Shown here piece after piece: positions 1-8,138 of a DNA stretch of 64,000 nt. A program made the position numbers and the translations under genes. This DNA comes from CAZABC01 sp964483405. GTDB taxonomy: Bacteria; Chloroflexota; Limnocylindria; Limnocylindrales; CSP1-4. The stretch's first letter is position 1; every line of letters starts with the position of its first letter. Below the pieces are notes generated by a model. The model was not told where the DNA came from and made no database searches. It saw nothing but the letters and a program-made list of their open reading frames with translations. The stretch covers positions 1-64,000 of the forward strand of contig CAZABC010000008.1 in the NCBI GenBank assembly GCA_964483405.1. Direction: 5' to 3'.

Positions 1-221
1 GCGTCGCCGCCGGCGCCGAGACCGCGGGTGATCTTGTCGCCGATCCGGATCTTGTGCGGCGCGTCCGACTGGAGCAGGGCCTGCGCATCGGTGTTGCAGG
101 CGATGAACTCCACGCCCATCATCTCGGCCCGGATCATCCGGTTGACCGCGTTGCTGCCCCCGCCGCCGACGCCGATGACGCGGATCAGGGCGAAGTTCTC
201 GGAATCGGAACGCAGCGGCAT
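1..221 (-). CDS. ftsZ: Cell division protein FtsZ, N-terminal part (cut by window edge)
   Basis: The first 73 codons of FtsZ, the tubulin-like GTPase that forms the cytokinetic ring, are visible; the rest lies before base 1. Translation starts MPLRSDSENFALIRVIGVGG and contains the N-terminal Rossmann glycine loop GVGGGGSNAVNRM and the conserved FIACNTDAQAL strand, followed by KITRGLGAGGD. The ATG at 219-221 is preceded by GGAGGAG about 5 bases upstream, which fixes the start. It is the last gene of the dcw cluster but is separated from ftsA by yjbQ and an opposing surface-protein gene, so it probably has its own promoter (see 322-327). FtsZ and its position are certain; only the C-terminal part is unseen. 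Confidence 0.96.
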   Translation of the reverse strand, partial: MPLRSDSENFALIRVIGVGGGGSNAVNRMIRAEMMGVEFIACNTDAQALLQSDAPHKIRIGDKITRGLGAGGD

Positions 222-321
222 CGCCTCTCCTCCGGGTGCGGCGCGTGGGTCGTGGTCGACGGTCGGGCGGCGGGCCCGGGCCGGTGGTACGGCCGGCCGG
301 GTGGTCCCCTCCGGGTCCGCG

Positions 322-327
322 AGTATA
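322..327 (-). promoter_or_regulatory. Candidate -10 element of an ftsZ promoter
   Basis: On the minus strand TATACT matches TATAAT at five of six bases and is one of the few AT-rich spots in the 312-base gap between ftsZ and the divergent gene at 534. A start site near 315 would give a leader of about 94 bases. Only a poor -35 (GCGCCA, 17-base spacing) is visible, so this is a candidate by position and -10 match only. Confidence 0.35.
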
Positions 328-399
328 CCCCCGACGCGCCCGGGTGGCGCAGGCGATCCCGGTGCCCGGCACGCGGGTGGCCGACGTTCCCGCCGGGCC

Positions 400-421
400 G
401 GCGGTGCGCCGGCGCACCGCC
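400..421. promoter_or_regulatory. 22-bp perfect palindrome between divergent genes
   Basis: The half-site GGCGGTGCGCC is followed directly by its exact reverse complement, giving 11-bp arms without a spacer. It lies between the divergent starts of ftsZ (221) and the surface-protein gene (534). A dimeric regulator site or a cruciform is possible. In sequence of this GC content chance palindromes are commoner than usual, but 11 matching pairs without a break are still unexpected. Nothing else was recognised in 222-533. Confidence 0.45.
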
Positions 422-533
422 CCGTCGGGCGCCCGACACGGGCCGTCGGCCCCTTGCGGAGCGGCACCGGGACGCGCACGCTGGCGACGGACGACGCGAC
501 CCGAGGGCGTCGTCGCGCACGGAGATCACAACG

Positions 534-1778
534 ATGCGTATCCGGTCGCGGCGGGCGAGCAGCCCGGTCTGGGTCGTCGCCGTCGCGGCGGCGCTGACGA
601 TCGCCTGGGGCGGCGCCGTCGCACTCGCGGCGGAGGAGGAGCCCGGCGAGCCGTCACCCGAGCCCGAGCCGGGTCTCGCCTGGGATGCGTCGCTCGTCGT
701 GACCTTCCTCGACGCCGACGGCGCGCCGATCGGCGGCGCCGACGTGACGCTCATCGGCGAACGCCCCGGGGCCGAGGGCGAGACGACCTCGTTCTATAAG
801 ACGGCCGGGACGACCGAGGCCGATGGGGCGGCGACCTTCGCCGACCTGCCCCGGGCGACCGACGAAGCCGACGCCGAGGGGGTCAGCTGGTGGGTCGAGG
901 CCTTGGCGAGCGACGCGACCGACGTCGACGGCTGCGCCTACGGCGCTGTCCTCCAGGGGGGTACGAGGATCGAGGACCCCGTGGCGGGCGGGCAGACGGC
1001 GACGATCACGGCCGAGGCGACCGAGCCCGAGTGGGGCGCCTGCGAGGAACCCGGCGAGGGGGCGCCGGTCGTGACGGTCGTCGCGCTCGGGCTGCCCGAC
1101 GACGGCGCCGACGGCGGTGGGGCCTCGCCGGAACCGGTCCCGAGCGACGACCCGACGGCGACCGCCGAGCCGGGTGACGGGGGCGCCGACGGGAACGGCA
1201 GCGGATCCACCGACCCGGCGGCCGCGCTGGCGCCCGCGGCGGTCGCCGGTGGCTGGGTCGAAGCGACCCAGACCCGGGCCGACGGCGCGACGTGGTCCAC
1301 GGGCGAGGTCGAGCTGGTCGACGGGGTCGCCGAGGTCCGGGTCCAGGCCTGGGGCGCCGCCCCGGTGACTTCGTCGCTCGTCATCCGGGTCCAGGGTCCG
1401 TACCTGCGGTCCGAGACCGATGGCGACTGCACCGTCGATATCGTCCTCGCCGGCGAGACGACCGTCGAGGCCTCGTTCGCGACCGACCCCCCCGATGCGG
1501 TCGAGGTCGAGCTGGTCGAGACCCGGGTCGAGGCCGGCTGCGGCGGGTCGACGCCGCCGCCGGTCGACGCGACCGACGGCGAGGGCGCGAGCGCGGGCGG
1601 TCCGGACAAGGGCGGGGACGGATCCGAGCTGCCGGCGACGGACGCGGCGCGGGCCGCGATCGCGCCCAGCGGGGCCGACGTCGGCGGCGGACCCGGACTC
1701 GCGATCGCACTCGGCCTTGGCGGACTCGTCGCCGGGATCGGCGCCACCTTCGTCCGGCGGCGGACAGCCCGGGCCTGA
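534..1778 (+). CDS. Secreted surface protein with C-terminal LPATD-like anchor region
   Basis: A 414-residue protein that begins MRIRSRRASSP, has a signal-type hydrophobic stretch (about residues 10-32, ending ALAA), an acidic E/P-rich linker and two beta-rich regions. The first (about 40-160, 'VTFLDADGAPIGGADVTL') resembles Ig-like or carboxypeptidase-regulatory-like repeats. The second lies at about 240-340. Between them is a D/G/P/S-rich linker. The C-terminus has LPATD at about 366-370, a Gly/Ala-rich membrane segment (about 388-407) and the basic tail RRRTARA, the layout of a sortase-anchored protein, although the spacing from motif to membrane segment is long. GGAGATC precedes the ATG. 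No enzymatic motif is seen. It is transcribed against the dcw cluster and converges on yjbQ. Confidence 0.7.
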   Translation: MRIRSRRASSPVWVVAVAAALTIAWGGAVALAAEEEPGEPSPEPEPGLAWDASLVVTFLDADGAPIGGADVTLIGERPGAEGETTSFYKTAGTTEADGAATFADLPRATDEADAEGVSWWVEALASDATDVDGCAYGAVLQGGTRIEDPVAGGQTATITAEATEPEWGACEEPGEGAPVVTVVALGLPDDGADGGGASPEPVPSDDPTATAEPGDGGADGNGSGSTDPAAALAPAAVAGGWVEATQTRADGATWSTGEVELVDGVAEVRVQAWGAAPVTSSLVIRVQGPYLRSETDGDCTVDIVLAGETTVEASFATDPPDAVEVELVETRVEAGCGGSTPPPVDATDGEGASAGGPDKGGDGSELPATDAARAAIAPSGADVGGGPGLAIALGLGGLVAGIGATFVRRRTARA

Positions 1779-1802
1779 CCGGGGCGGGGGCGCAGAGCCG
1801 CC

Positions 1803-1823
1803 GGCGCCGGGCCGACCGGCGCC
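1803..1823. terminator. GC hairpin between convergent genes
   Basis: GGCGCCGG and CCGGCGCC form an 8-bp stem around a 5-base loop. It lies in the 78-base space between the ends of the surface-protein gene (1778, plus) and yjbQ (1857, minus) and could stop transcription from both sides. There is no T tract. Confidence 0.4.
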
Positions 1824-1856
1824 AGAGCCGCCGGCGCGCGACACCGCGCCGCCGAC

Positions 1857-2270
1857 TCAGCCCGCGAGGAAGCTGAGGCGGACCCGGCGCTCGGGGTTGT
1901 CCCGGTTCGGATCGACGAGCGCGATCGACTGCCAGGTCCCGAGGGCGAGCCGGCCGGCCACGACGGGGACGACGAGCGACGGCGCGACGAACGCCGGCAG
2001 GACGTGGTCGGCGCCGTGGCCGGGCGACCCGTGGCGGTGCCGCCAGCGGTCGTCGCGCGGCAGGAGGGCATCGATCGCGGCGAGCGTGTCCGCCTCGGAG
2101 CCGGCGCCGAGCTCGACGATCGCGAGGCCGGCGGTCGCGTGCGCGACGAAGACGCTCAGCAGCCCATCGCCGCCGTCGGCGACGTCCGCCACGAACCGCT
2201 CGCAGGCGGCCGTCAGGTCGACGAGCCCTCGCCCCTCGCCCGTCCGGACGACGACCTCGACCGATCGCAT
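1857..2270 (-). CDS. YjbQ/UPF0047 family protein
   Basis: A 137-residue protein, normal length for the YjbQ/UPF0047 family, whose members form trimers and have been linked to a secondary thiamine-phosphate synthase activity. The family signatures are visible: SVFVAHATAGLAIVELG near residues 39-55, the histidine-rich HGSPGHGADHVLPAFVAPS near 79-97 and the C-terminal LVDPNRDNPERRVRLSF. The ATG at 2270 has CGGAGG six bases upstream. The gene follows ftsA by 22 bases in the same direction and is probably cotranscribed with it, although no division role is known for the family. The precise function is open; family membership is very likely. Confidence 0.88.
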   Translation of the reverse strand: MRSVEVVVRTGEGRGLVDLTAACERFVADVADGGDGLLSVFVAHATAGLAIVELGAGSEADTLAAIDALLPRDDRWRHRHGSPGHGADHVLPAFVAPSLVVPVVAGRLALGTWQSIALVDPNRDNPERRVRLSFLAG

Positions 2271-2292
2271 CGGCGCCTCCGGGGGTCGGACG

Positions 2293-3522
2293 CTACGGGA
2301 AGACGCTCCGGAACATGTCGCGGATCCGGGCCAGCGGACCGCCGGTCGGGCCGGTCTCGTAGCGGACGTCGGCGGCGCCGAGGCCGGCCGCCCCCCAGGC
2401 GAGCAGGCCGACCGCGGTGGCGTAGTTCGGCGAGAGGAGGGTGTCGACGAGGCCGCCGATCCCCGTCGGCGAGGCGACCCGGACGGGCATCTGGAGGACC
2501 TCGCGGCCGAGCTCGGCGACGCCGGCCAGCTGGGCCGCCCCGCCGGTCAGGATGATCCCGGCGGGGAGCATCCCGTGACCGCCGGCCGCCATCTCGGCCC
2601 GCAGGAGCTGGAACGTCTCGGTCATCCGGGCCTCGATGATCTCGGACAGCTCCTGGCGGCTGTGGGTCCGGCCGGCCTCCTCGCCGAGGACCGAGACGCT
2701 GATCGTGTCGCCGGGATCGACCGCGCGCAGGTCGCAGGTGCCGTGGGCGACCTTGAGCTCCTCGGCGACCTGGAGACTCGTCTTGAGCCCGATCGCGATG
2801 TCGTTGGTCACGTTGTTGCCGCCGACCGGCAGGACGGCGGTGTGGAACGGCGAGCCCTCGGCGAACATCGCGAGGTCGATCGTCCCGGCGCCGACGTCGG
2901 CGACGGCGACGCCGAGGTCCTTCTCGGTCTCGGTCAGGACGGCCTCCGCCGAGGCCAGGCTCGAGACGACGAGCTCGTCGATCTTCACGCCCGCGGCCGC
3001 GACGCACTTCGAGAGGTTCTGGACCGCGGTCGCCGCGGCGTGGACGATGTGGGCCTCGACCTCGAGCCGGAGCGCGCTCATCCCGAGCGGGTCCTTGACC
3101 CCCTCCTGGCCATCGACGATGAAGCCGCGCCGCTCGACGTGGAGGACCTCGCGGCTCGACGGGATCGACACGGCCCGGGCGACCTCGAGGGCCCGATTGA
3201 CATCCTCCCGGGTGACCTCGCGGTCGTGCCCGGTGACGGCGACCTGGCCGGTCGAGTTGAGGCTCTCGACGTGGTTCCCGCCGACCGAGACGAAGGCCCG
3301 GTCGATCTTCCAGCCCGACAGCCGCTCGGCGCGCTCGACGGCCTCGCCGATCGACCGGACGGTCTGGTCGATGTTGACGACGACGCCCTTCTTGAGCCCG
3401 GTCGCCGGGACGGTGCCGTGACCCATGATCGTGAGCCGGCCGTCGCGGCTCACCTCGCCGATGAGCGCGCAGACCTTCGACGTTCCGACGTCGATGCCGA
3501 CCAGGACGGCCTCTCGTTCCAC
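2293..3522 (-). CDS. ftsA: Cell division protein FtsA
   Basis: A 409-residue actin-like ATPase that tethers FtsZ to the membrane and recruits the divisome. The N-terminus MEREAVLVGIDVGTSKVCAL carries the phosphate-1 loop (GIDVGTSK). The SHS2 (1C) subdomain follows, with 'GLKKGVVVNIDQTVRSI' and 'VSVGGNHVESLNSTG'. Phosphate-2 is at 'GVAVADVGAGTIDLAMF', and the adenosine motif is 'GIILTGGAAQLAGV'. The C-terminus ends IRDMFRSVFP, a short amphipathic membrane-targeting helix typical of FtsA. GTG at 3522 is supported by AAGAGGGG just upstream. It lies 16 bases after small basic protein and 22 before yjbQ, so the pair ftsA-yjbQ probably shares a message while ftsZ does not directly follow. Confidence 0.96.
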   Translation of the reverse strand: MEREAVLVGIDVGTSKVCALIGEVSRDGRLTIMGHGTVPATGLKKGVVVNIDQTVRSIGEAVERAERLSGWKIDRAFVSVGGNHVESLNSTGQVAVTGHDREVTREDVNRALEVARAVSIPSSREVLHVERRGFIVDGQEGVKDPLGMSALRLEVEAHIVHAAATAVQNLSKCVAAAGVKIDELVVSSLASAEAVLTETEKDLGVAVADVGAGTIDLAMFAEGSPFHTAVLPVGGNNVTNDIAIGLKTSLQVAEELKVAHGTCDLRAVDPGDTISVSVLGEEAGRTHSRQELSEIIEARMTETFQLLRAEMAAGGHGMLPAGIILTGGAAQLAGVAELGREVLQMPVRVASPTGIGGLVDTLLSPNYATAVGLLAWGAAGLGAADVRYETGPTGGPLARIRDMFRSVFP

Positions 3523-3538
3523 GTTCCCCTCTTGCGCT

Positions 3539-3862
3539 CTAGATGAAGTGGCGGCGGATGAGCGCCACGTTGTTGAAGATGCGGAGCCCGAAGGTGATCA
3601 GCGCGACGAGGTAGAGGTCCAGGCCCAGCCGATCGCCGATGAAGGTGAGGATGACCGCCACGATCGCGTTCGTGACGAACCCGCTGATGAAGATCCGGTT
3701 GTCGTACACCCCGTCGAGCTCGGCCCGGACCGCCCCGAGGACCGAGTCCAGCGCGGCGAGGATGGCGACGGCCGTGTACCGGCTGAACTCGAAACCGACG
3801 TTGACGTTGAGGACGAGCCCGAGCAGCACCCCGACCAGGAGGCCGAGCAGGGGCAGGAGCAC
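3539..3862 (-). CDS. Small basic protein (DUF1290 family membrane protein)
   Basis: A 107-residue membrane protein with three hydrophobic segments (about residues 1-20, 28-48 and 62-82) and the family pattern 'FSRYTAVAILAALDSVLGAVRAEL' followed by 'NRIFISGFVTNAIVAVILTFIGDRLGLDLYLVA'. This matches small basic protein (Sbp), found next to ftsQ and ftsA in many Gram-positive and Chloroflexota division clusters. Its job is unknown beyond the division context. The start is GTG at 3862, with GAGGA about 10 bases upstream; 64 bases separate it from the end of ftsQ. Confidence 0.88.
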   Translation of the reverse strand: MLLPLLGLLVGVLLGLVLNVNVGFEFSRYTAVAILAALDSVLGAVRAELDGVYDNRIFISGFVTNAIVAVILTFIGDRLGLDLYLVALITFGLRIFNNVALIRRHFI

Positions 3863-3926
3863 GTGACGTCGTCCTCGTTCCGGTGGTTCGCCGGTAGGCT
3901 ACCAGACCCTGCCGTCCGACCGGCGA

Positions 3927-4826
3927 TCACGGTGCCGGCGACGGCGAGGGCGACGGGCTCGGCCGGGGCACGTAGGTGCCGTCGGTCGCCGACGCGAGGA
4001 TGACCCGGCCGACCTCCGCCTCGCGATCGACGAGGAGGCTGCGCAGCAGGCGGACCTGCTCGGGCACGAGGGCCGGCGGTCGGAGCGTCGGGGTGTAGAA
4101 CCCGAAGACCGCCCGCCAGGCGCCCTTGACCGGGCGGAGGATGAACCCGCTCTTGTCGTCGAGCACGACCCGGAGGGCGGTCGCGGCGCTGCCGACGTCG
4201 GCCGGCCGGAGCGAGCCGAGCCGGCGGGCCGCGTCGAGCTCGACCGGTCCGAGGACGTCGCCGACCCGTAGCGCCACGGCGGACGCGCGGGTGTCGCTGA
4301 GGATCGGCAGTGGGGTCCCGCCCGCAGCCGCGGCGGCCGGCAGCAGCCGGCCATCCGCATCGACCGCCGGGACCGGCTCGGCGGCGCCGAGCTCGTCGAA
4401 CACCCGGCCGTCGACGTCCACGAGGAAGCGCCGCTCGCCGGCGGCCCAGACGAGGATCGGCAGGCGCTCGACGATCGTGACCCGGACGGTGCCGGGCAGC
4501 CCAGCGGTGACGTCGGCGTGGCGGACGGTCGGCAGCGACTCGATCGCGCTGACCAGGCCGGCCGTCTCGAGGGTCACGAGGTTCGTCCCCGCGGCCAGGC
4601 CGAGCCGGGTCCGGACCGACCCCTCGTCGGTGAGTGCCGCGCCCTCGACGCGGACCCGCTCGAGCCCGAAGACCGGCGACGACGCGACCCCATAGAGGGC
4701 CGCGGCCGCGGCCACCATCACGAGCATCGCCCCGGCCCGGACGGCCGTCAGCCGGGCCGACCGACGGCGGACCCTGTCGCGGCGGCGGACGTGGCCGACG
4801 GTCCTGGCGCTCGATCTCGGGGTCAT
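3927..4826 (-). CDS. ftsQ: Cell division protein FtsQ/DivIB
   Basis: A 299-residue bitopic division protein. It has a basic cytoplasmic N-terminus (residues 1-33, Arg-rich), one membrane helix (about 34-55, 'VRAGAMLVMVAAAAALYGVA'), then a POTRA domain (VFGLERVRVEGAALTDEGSVRTRLGL..) and the FtsQ beta domain ('VTIVERLPILVWAAGERRFLVDVDGRVF'). The C-terminus is a Pro/Ser repeat tail. FtsQ bridges FtsL/FtsB and the septal synthase. Its ATG overlaps the ddl stop codon as ATGA, so the two are translationally coupled; GGAGG lies about 9 bases upstream. Confidence 0.92.
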   Translation of the reverse strand: MTPRSSARTVGHVRRRDRVRRRSARLTAVRAGAMLVMVAAAAALYGVASSPVFGLERVRVEGAALTDEGSVRTRLGLAAGTNLVTLETAGLVSAIESLPTVRHADVTAGLPGTVRVTIVERLPILVWAAGERRFLVDVDGRVFDELGAAEPVPAVDADGRLLPAAAAAGGTPLPILSDTRASAVALRVGDVLGPVELDAARRLGSLRPADVGSAATALRVVLDDKSGFILRPVKGAWRAVFGFYTPTLRPPALVPEQVRLLRSLLVDREAEVGRVILASATDGTYVPRPSPSPSPSPAP

Positions 4827-5971
4827 CTCGGGAGGTCCTCCGGGGTGAGTCGATGGGCGACGCGGCCGGCGTGGCGCTCGCGGGCGAGCCGGACGACGCG
4901 CCGGCAGACGGCGGCGAAGTCGTAGCCACCCTCGGCCGGCATCGTCGGGAAGAGGCTGATCGGGGTGAAGCCGGGGATCGTGTTGATCTCGGAGACGACC
5001 GGCCGGTCGCCGGCGAGCAGGAAGTCGACCCGGGCGAAGCCCTCGACCCCCGCGGCTCGGTAGGCGTCGCGGGCGAGCTTCCGGATCGTCTCGCGGAGCC
5101 CCGCCGGCAGGTCGGCCCGGGTCGTCGTCCGCGACAGGCCCGGCGTGTACTTCGCCGCGTAGTCGTAGAACTCGTGGCCGGGCAGGATCTCGCCGGGCCC
5201 GTAGACCTCGAGCGCGGCCGGGTCGTTGCCGATGACGGCGACCTCGAGCTCCCGGGCATCCGCGACGTAGCGCTCGACGATGGCGAGGGTGTCGTAGCGG
5301 AACGCGGTGCCGAGCGCCGCGGACCGCTCCATCGGCCCGTGGGCGAGGGTCATGCCGACCGACGAGCCGAGGCGGGCCGGCTTGACCATCAGCCGCGGGT
5401 CCGACCCGGCGAACGCGTCGAGCTCGGCGAGGACCGCGGCCGGGTCGGCCGCCCAGCGGGCGGCGCCGATCTCGCGCCACTCGACGACCGGCAGGCCGAG
5501 CCCGCGGATGAGCCGCTTGAAGACGGCCTTGTCCATCCCGATCGCCGAGGCCGCGACGCCGGCGCCGGTGTAGGCGCAGCCGGCGGCCTCGAGGAGCGCC
5601 TGGACCGTGCCGTCCTCCCCGAAGGGCCCGTGGAGGGCGATGAAGACGACCGTCCCCGGATCGCCCGCGGCCAGGCGCCCGACGCCGGCCCAGGGGTCGA
5701 GCGGCCCCTCGGCCCCGAGCCCGGCCGGGTCGTCGTAGTCGGCCGCCGGGCGGTCGCCTCGGCGATGGCCGTCGGGCAGCCACCACCAGCGGCCGGCGAG
5801 GTCGATGACGACGAGCCGGGTCGGGGTGCCGTCGGCGGCAAGCGCGGCGGCGATCGCCGTGCCCGAGACGATCGAGACGTCGTGCTCGGCGGACGGGCCG
5901 CCGGCGAGGACGACGACGGGGCCCGGGTCCGATGGGGCGAGCGCGGTGAGGTCCGGGCGGGGCTCGGTCAC
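4823..5971 (-). CDS. ddl: D-alanine--D-alanine ligase
   Basis: A 382-residue ATP-grasp enzyme joining two D-Ala for the peptidoglycan stem. Visible: the N-terminal 'VVVLAGGPSAEHDVSIVSG', the substrate loop 'FIALHGPFGEDGTVQALLE', 'YTGAGVAASAIGMDKAVFK', the ATP-grasp 'MVKPARLGSSVGM', and the metal-binding 'GFARVDFLL...VSEINTIPGFTPISLFP'. The GTG at 5971 overlaps the murB stop as GTGA and has GAGGAGG eight bases upstream. An ATG 30 bases further upstream is in frame but has no such support. The 3' end overlaps ftsQ by four bases. It is about 20-70 residues longer than Escherichia coli Ddl, with extra sequence near residues 75-95. Confidence 0.94.
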   Translation of the reverse strand: MTEPRPDLTALAPSDPGPVVVLAGGPSAEHDVSIVSGTAIAAALAADGTPTRLVVIDLAGRWWWLPDGHRRGDRPAADYDDPAGLGAEGPLDPWAGVGRLAAGDPGTVVFIALHGPFGEDGTVQALLEAAGCAYTGAGVAASAIGMDKAVFKRLIRGLGLPVVEWREIGAARWAADPAAVLAELDAFAGSDPRLMVKPARLGSSVGMTLAHGPMERSAALGTAFRYDTLAIVERYVADARELEVAVIGNDPAALEVYGPGEILPGHEFYDYAAKYTPGLSRTTTRADLPAGLRETIRKLARDAYRAAGVEGFARVDFLLAGDRPVVSEINTIPGFTPISLFPTMPAEGGYDFAAVCRRVVRLARERHAGRVAHRLTPEDLPR

Positions 5972-6990
5972 CGGGTCGCCTCCTCGGCATCGGCGGGCCA
6001 CGGCCAGCCCGTCCAGTCGCCGACGAACTCGATCTCGAAGGCGAGCCGGATCCCGTGCCGCCGCTCGATCTCGGCGCGGACGAGGTCGGCGAGCCGGCGC
6101 ACGTCGGCGGCGGTCCCGGACCGGTCGTTGACGATGAAGTTGGCGTGCATCTCCGAGACCGAGGCGCCGCCGCTCCGGAGGCCCTTCATCCCGGCCGCGT
6201 CGATGAGCCGCCCGGCCGACTCGCCCGGCGGGTTGCGGAAGACGCTCCCCGCCGACGGGATGCCGAGCGGCTGGTGGGCCCGGCGCCAGCGGCGGATCTC
6301 GTCGAGCCGGGCCCGGATCGCGGCGGGATCGTCGGGGGCGAGGCGGAACGAGGCACCGAGGACGAGCTCAGGCGGCGACGGCGGGGTCACGCCCGCGGCG
6401 TCGGGGGCGAGCTTGAAGCGGCTCTCGCGGTAGGCGAAGCCGAGGGCCGCCCGGTCGAGGACCGCCTCGCGGCCCTCGGCGTCGAGGACCGTCGCCGACT
6501 CGAGGACCCCGGCGACGTCGCCGTCGTGGGCTCCTGCGTTCGCCCAGACCGCGCCGCCGACCGTGCCCGGGATCGCCAGGCCGAACTCGAGACCGGCAAG
6601 GCCCGCCGCGGCGGCCTCGGTCGCGAGTCGCGCCATCGGCACGCCGGCCTCGGCGACGATCCGCTCGCCGTCGACCCGGAGCCCCTCGGCGCGGTCCTGG
6701 ATCGCGAGACCGCGGACGCCGCGGTCGGCGATGACGACGTTGCTGCCGCGGCCGAGGAAGGTGAACGGGATCCCGCGCGCCCGGGCGTGCCGGACGAGGG
6801 CCCGCAGCTCGAAGCCGTTGTGGACGACGGCGAAGAGGTCGGCCGGTCCGCCGACGCGCATCGTCGTGAACCGCGCGAGCGGCTCGTCACGCGAGGTCTT
6901 GATGCCGAGCCGCCGCTGGATATCGGTCCCGGCGGCGACGGCGTCGAACGGGACGGCGTCGGGGACCGGCATGCCGGCCGGCCCGCTCAT
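5968..6990 (-). CDS. murB: UDP-N-acetylenolpyruvoylglucosamine reductase
   Basis: A 340-residue FAD enzyme that reduces enolpyruvyl-UDP-GlcNAc to UDP-MurNAc with NADPH. The FAD-binding motif 'TTMRVGGPADLF' and 'FLGRGSNVVIADRGVRG', then 'GLEFGLAIPGTVGGAVWANAGAHDGDVAG', are typical. The catalytic serine sits in 'PSAGSVFRNPPG' and the C-terminal Glu in 'RLAFEIEFVGDW'. The three-part layout is that of type II MurB ('YRESRFK' lies in the substrate region). The ATG overlaps the murG stop (ATGA), and its own stop overlaps ddl (GTGA). murC, normally between murG and murB, is not here. Confidence 0.95.
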   Translation of the reverse strand: MSGPAGMPVPDAVPFDAVAAGTDIQRRLGIKTSRDEPLARFTTMRVGGPADLFAVVHNGFELRALVRHARARGIPFTFLGRGSNVVIADRGVRGLAIQDRAEGLRVDGERIVAEAGVPMARLATEAAAAGLAGLEFGLAIPGTVGGAVWANAGAHDGDVAGVLESATVLDAEGREAVLDRAALGFAYRESRFKLAPDAAGVTPPSPPELVLGASFRLAPDDPAAIRARLDEIRRWRRAHQPLGIPSAGSVFRNPPGESAGRLIDAAGMKGLRSGGASVSEMHANFIVNDRSGTAADVRRLADLVRAEIERRHGIRLAFEIEFVGDWTGWPWPADAEEATR

Positions 6991-8138
6991 CGAGACGCCC
7001 CGGCGGCGATCGCCTCGACCCGCGCCCGATCGGGCAGCGGCCGCCGCTCGGCGAGGGCGAGGAGGACCTCGGCGACCGCGTCGGCGGCGCCCGGCCGACC
7101 GAGCGAGCGGGCCGCGGCGCTCATCGTCACGTGGGCGACCGGGTCGTCGAGCAGCGCCGCCGCGTCGAGCAGGGCCGCCGCGTCGAACCGCTCGTCGGGC
7201 ACGAGCCGGGCGGCGCCGGCCTCGACGAGGACCCGGGCGTTCGCCTCCTGGTGCCCGCCGGCGTGCGGGTACGGGACGACGACGATCGGCAGCCCGAAGG
7301 CCGCCGCCTCGGCGAGCGTCGAGCTGCCGGCGCGCCCGACGACGAGGTCGGCGGCGGCGAGGGCCGCGGTCATCTCGTCGCGGAGGAACGGGGCCGGTCG
7401 GTAGCGGTCGCGCCGGTCGGCCGGCAGCCGCTCGCGGTCGGCGAGCGCGGCCGCATAGCCGTCCTCGCCGGTCACATGGATGACGTGGACCCGCTCGACG
7501 AGGTCCGGCAACGCCTCCGCGACGGCGCCATTCAGCCGCCGGACCGCCTGCGAGCCGCCGAAGACCAGCAGCACGCGGGCCGCGACCGGGAGCTCGAGGC
7601 CGGCCCGGGCCGCCTCGCGGTCGACCTCGCGCGGGTCGCGGATCGGCGTGCCCGTCACGAAGCACGGGGCGTCGGTCGCGAGGGCCTCGACCGTCGCCGG
7701 GTAGCTGACGGCGAGGGCGCTGGCGAGCCTGGCGATCGCCCGGACCGAGCGGCCCGGGACGACGTTGCCCTCCCAGAGGAGCGTCGGGATGCCGAGCGGC
7801 CGGGCGGCGATGAGCGTCGGGATCGCGACGTAGCCGCCGGTCGAGAGGATCGCGGCCGGTCGCTCCGCGGCGAGGATCGCGACCGCCTGCGGGACCGACG
7901 CGGCGAGCCGCAGCGGATCGAGGATCACGTGGACGTCCCGGCCGGCCGAGCGCAGCGAGCGGAGGGCGAGCCGGCGCAGCGGGATCCCCGCCGCGCGGAC
8001 GATCCCGTCCTCGATCCCACGGTGCCCGCCGAGCCAGCCGAGCTCAGGGGCGTCCGGGCGTGCGCGGAGCGAGCGGGCCACGGCCAGGGCCGGGTAGATG
8101 TGCCCGCCCGTCCCCCCGCCCGCGATCAGCAGGCGCAT
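6987..8138 (-). CDS. murG: Lipid II synthase MurG (GlcNAc transferase)
   Basis: A 383-residue GT-B glycosyltransferase that adds GlcNAc to lipid I at the inner face of the membrane. The N-terminal glycine loop GGGTGGHIYPALAVA (residues 7-21) and 'ILSTGGYVAIPTLIAA' bind the lipid acceptor side. 'LLVFGGSQAVRRLN' and 'VVGRAGSSTLAEAAAFGLPIVVVPYPHAGGHQEANARVL' form the UDP-GlcNAc site. The start is fixed by the conserved N-terminus, so the gene overlaps the 3' end of ftsW by 95 bases, an unusually long overlap for this cluster. It ends in an ATGA overlap with murB. Confidence 0.95.
   Translation of the reverse strand: MRLLIAGGGTGGHIYPALAVARSLRARPDAPELGWLGGHRGIEDGIVRAAGIPLRRLALRSLRSAGRDVHVILDPLRLAASVPQAVAILAAERPAAILSTGGYVAIPTLIAARPLGIPTLLWEGNVVPGRSVRAIARLASALAVSYPATVEALATDAPCFVTGTPIRDPREVDREAARAGLELPVAARVLLVFGGSQAVRRLNGAVAEALPDLVERVHVIHVTGEDGYAAALADRERLPADRRDRYRPAPFLRDEMTAALAAADLVVGRAGSSTLAEAAAFGLPIVVVPYPHAGGHQEANARVLVEAGAARLVPDERFDAAALLDAAALLDDPVAHVTMSAAARSLGRPGAADAVAEVLLALAERRPLPDRARVEAIAAGASR

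Noticed and set aside
5972..6001. A longer ddl start at ATG 6001
   Set aside because: GTG at 5971 has a strong ribosome site and a GTGA overlap with murB; the extra ten residues do not match the family.
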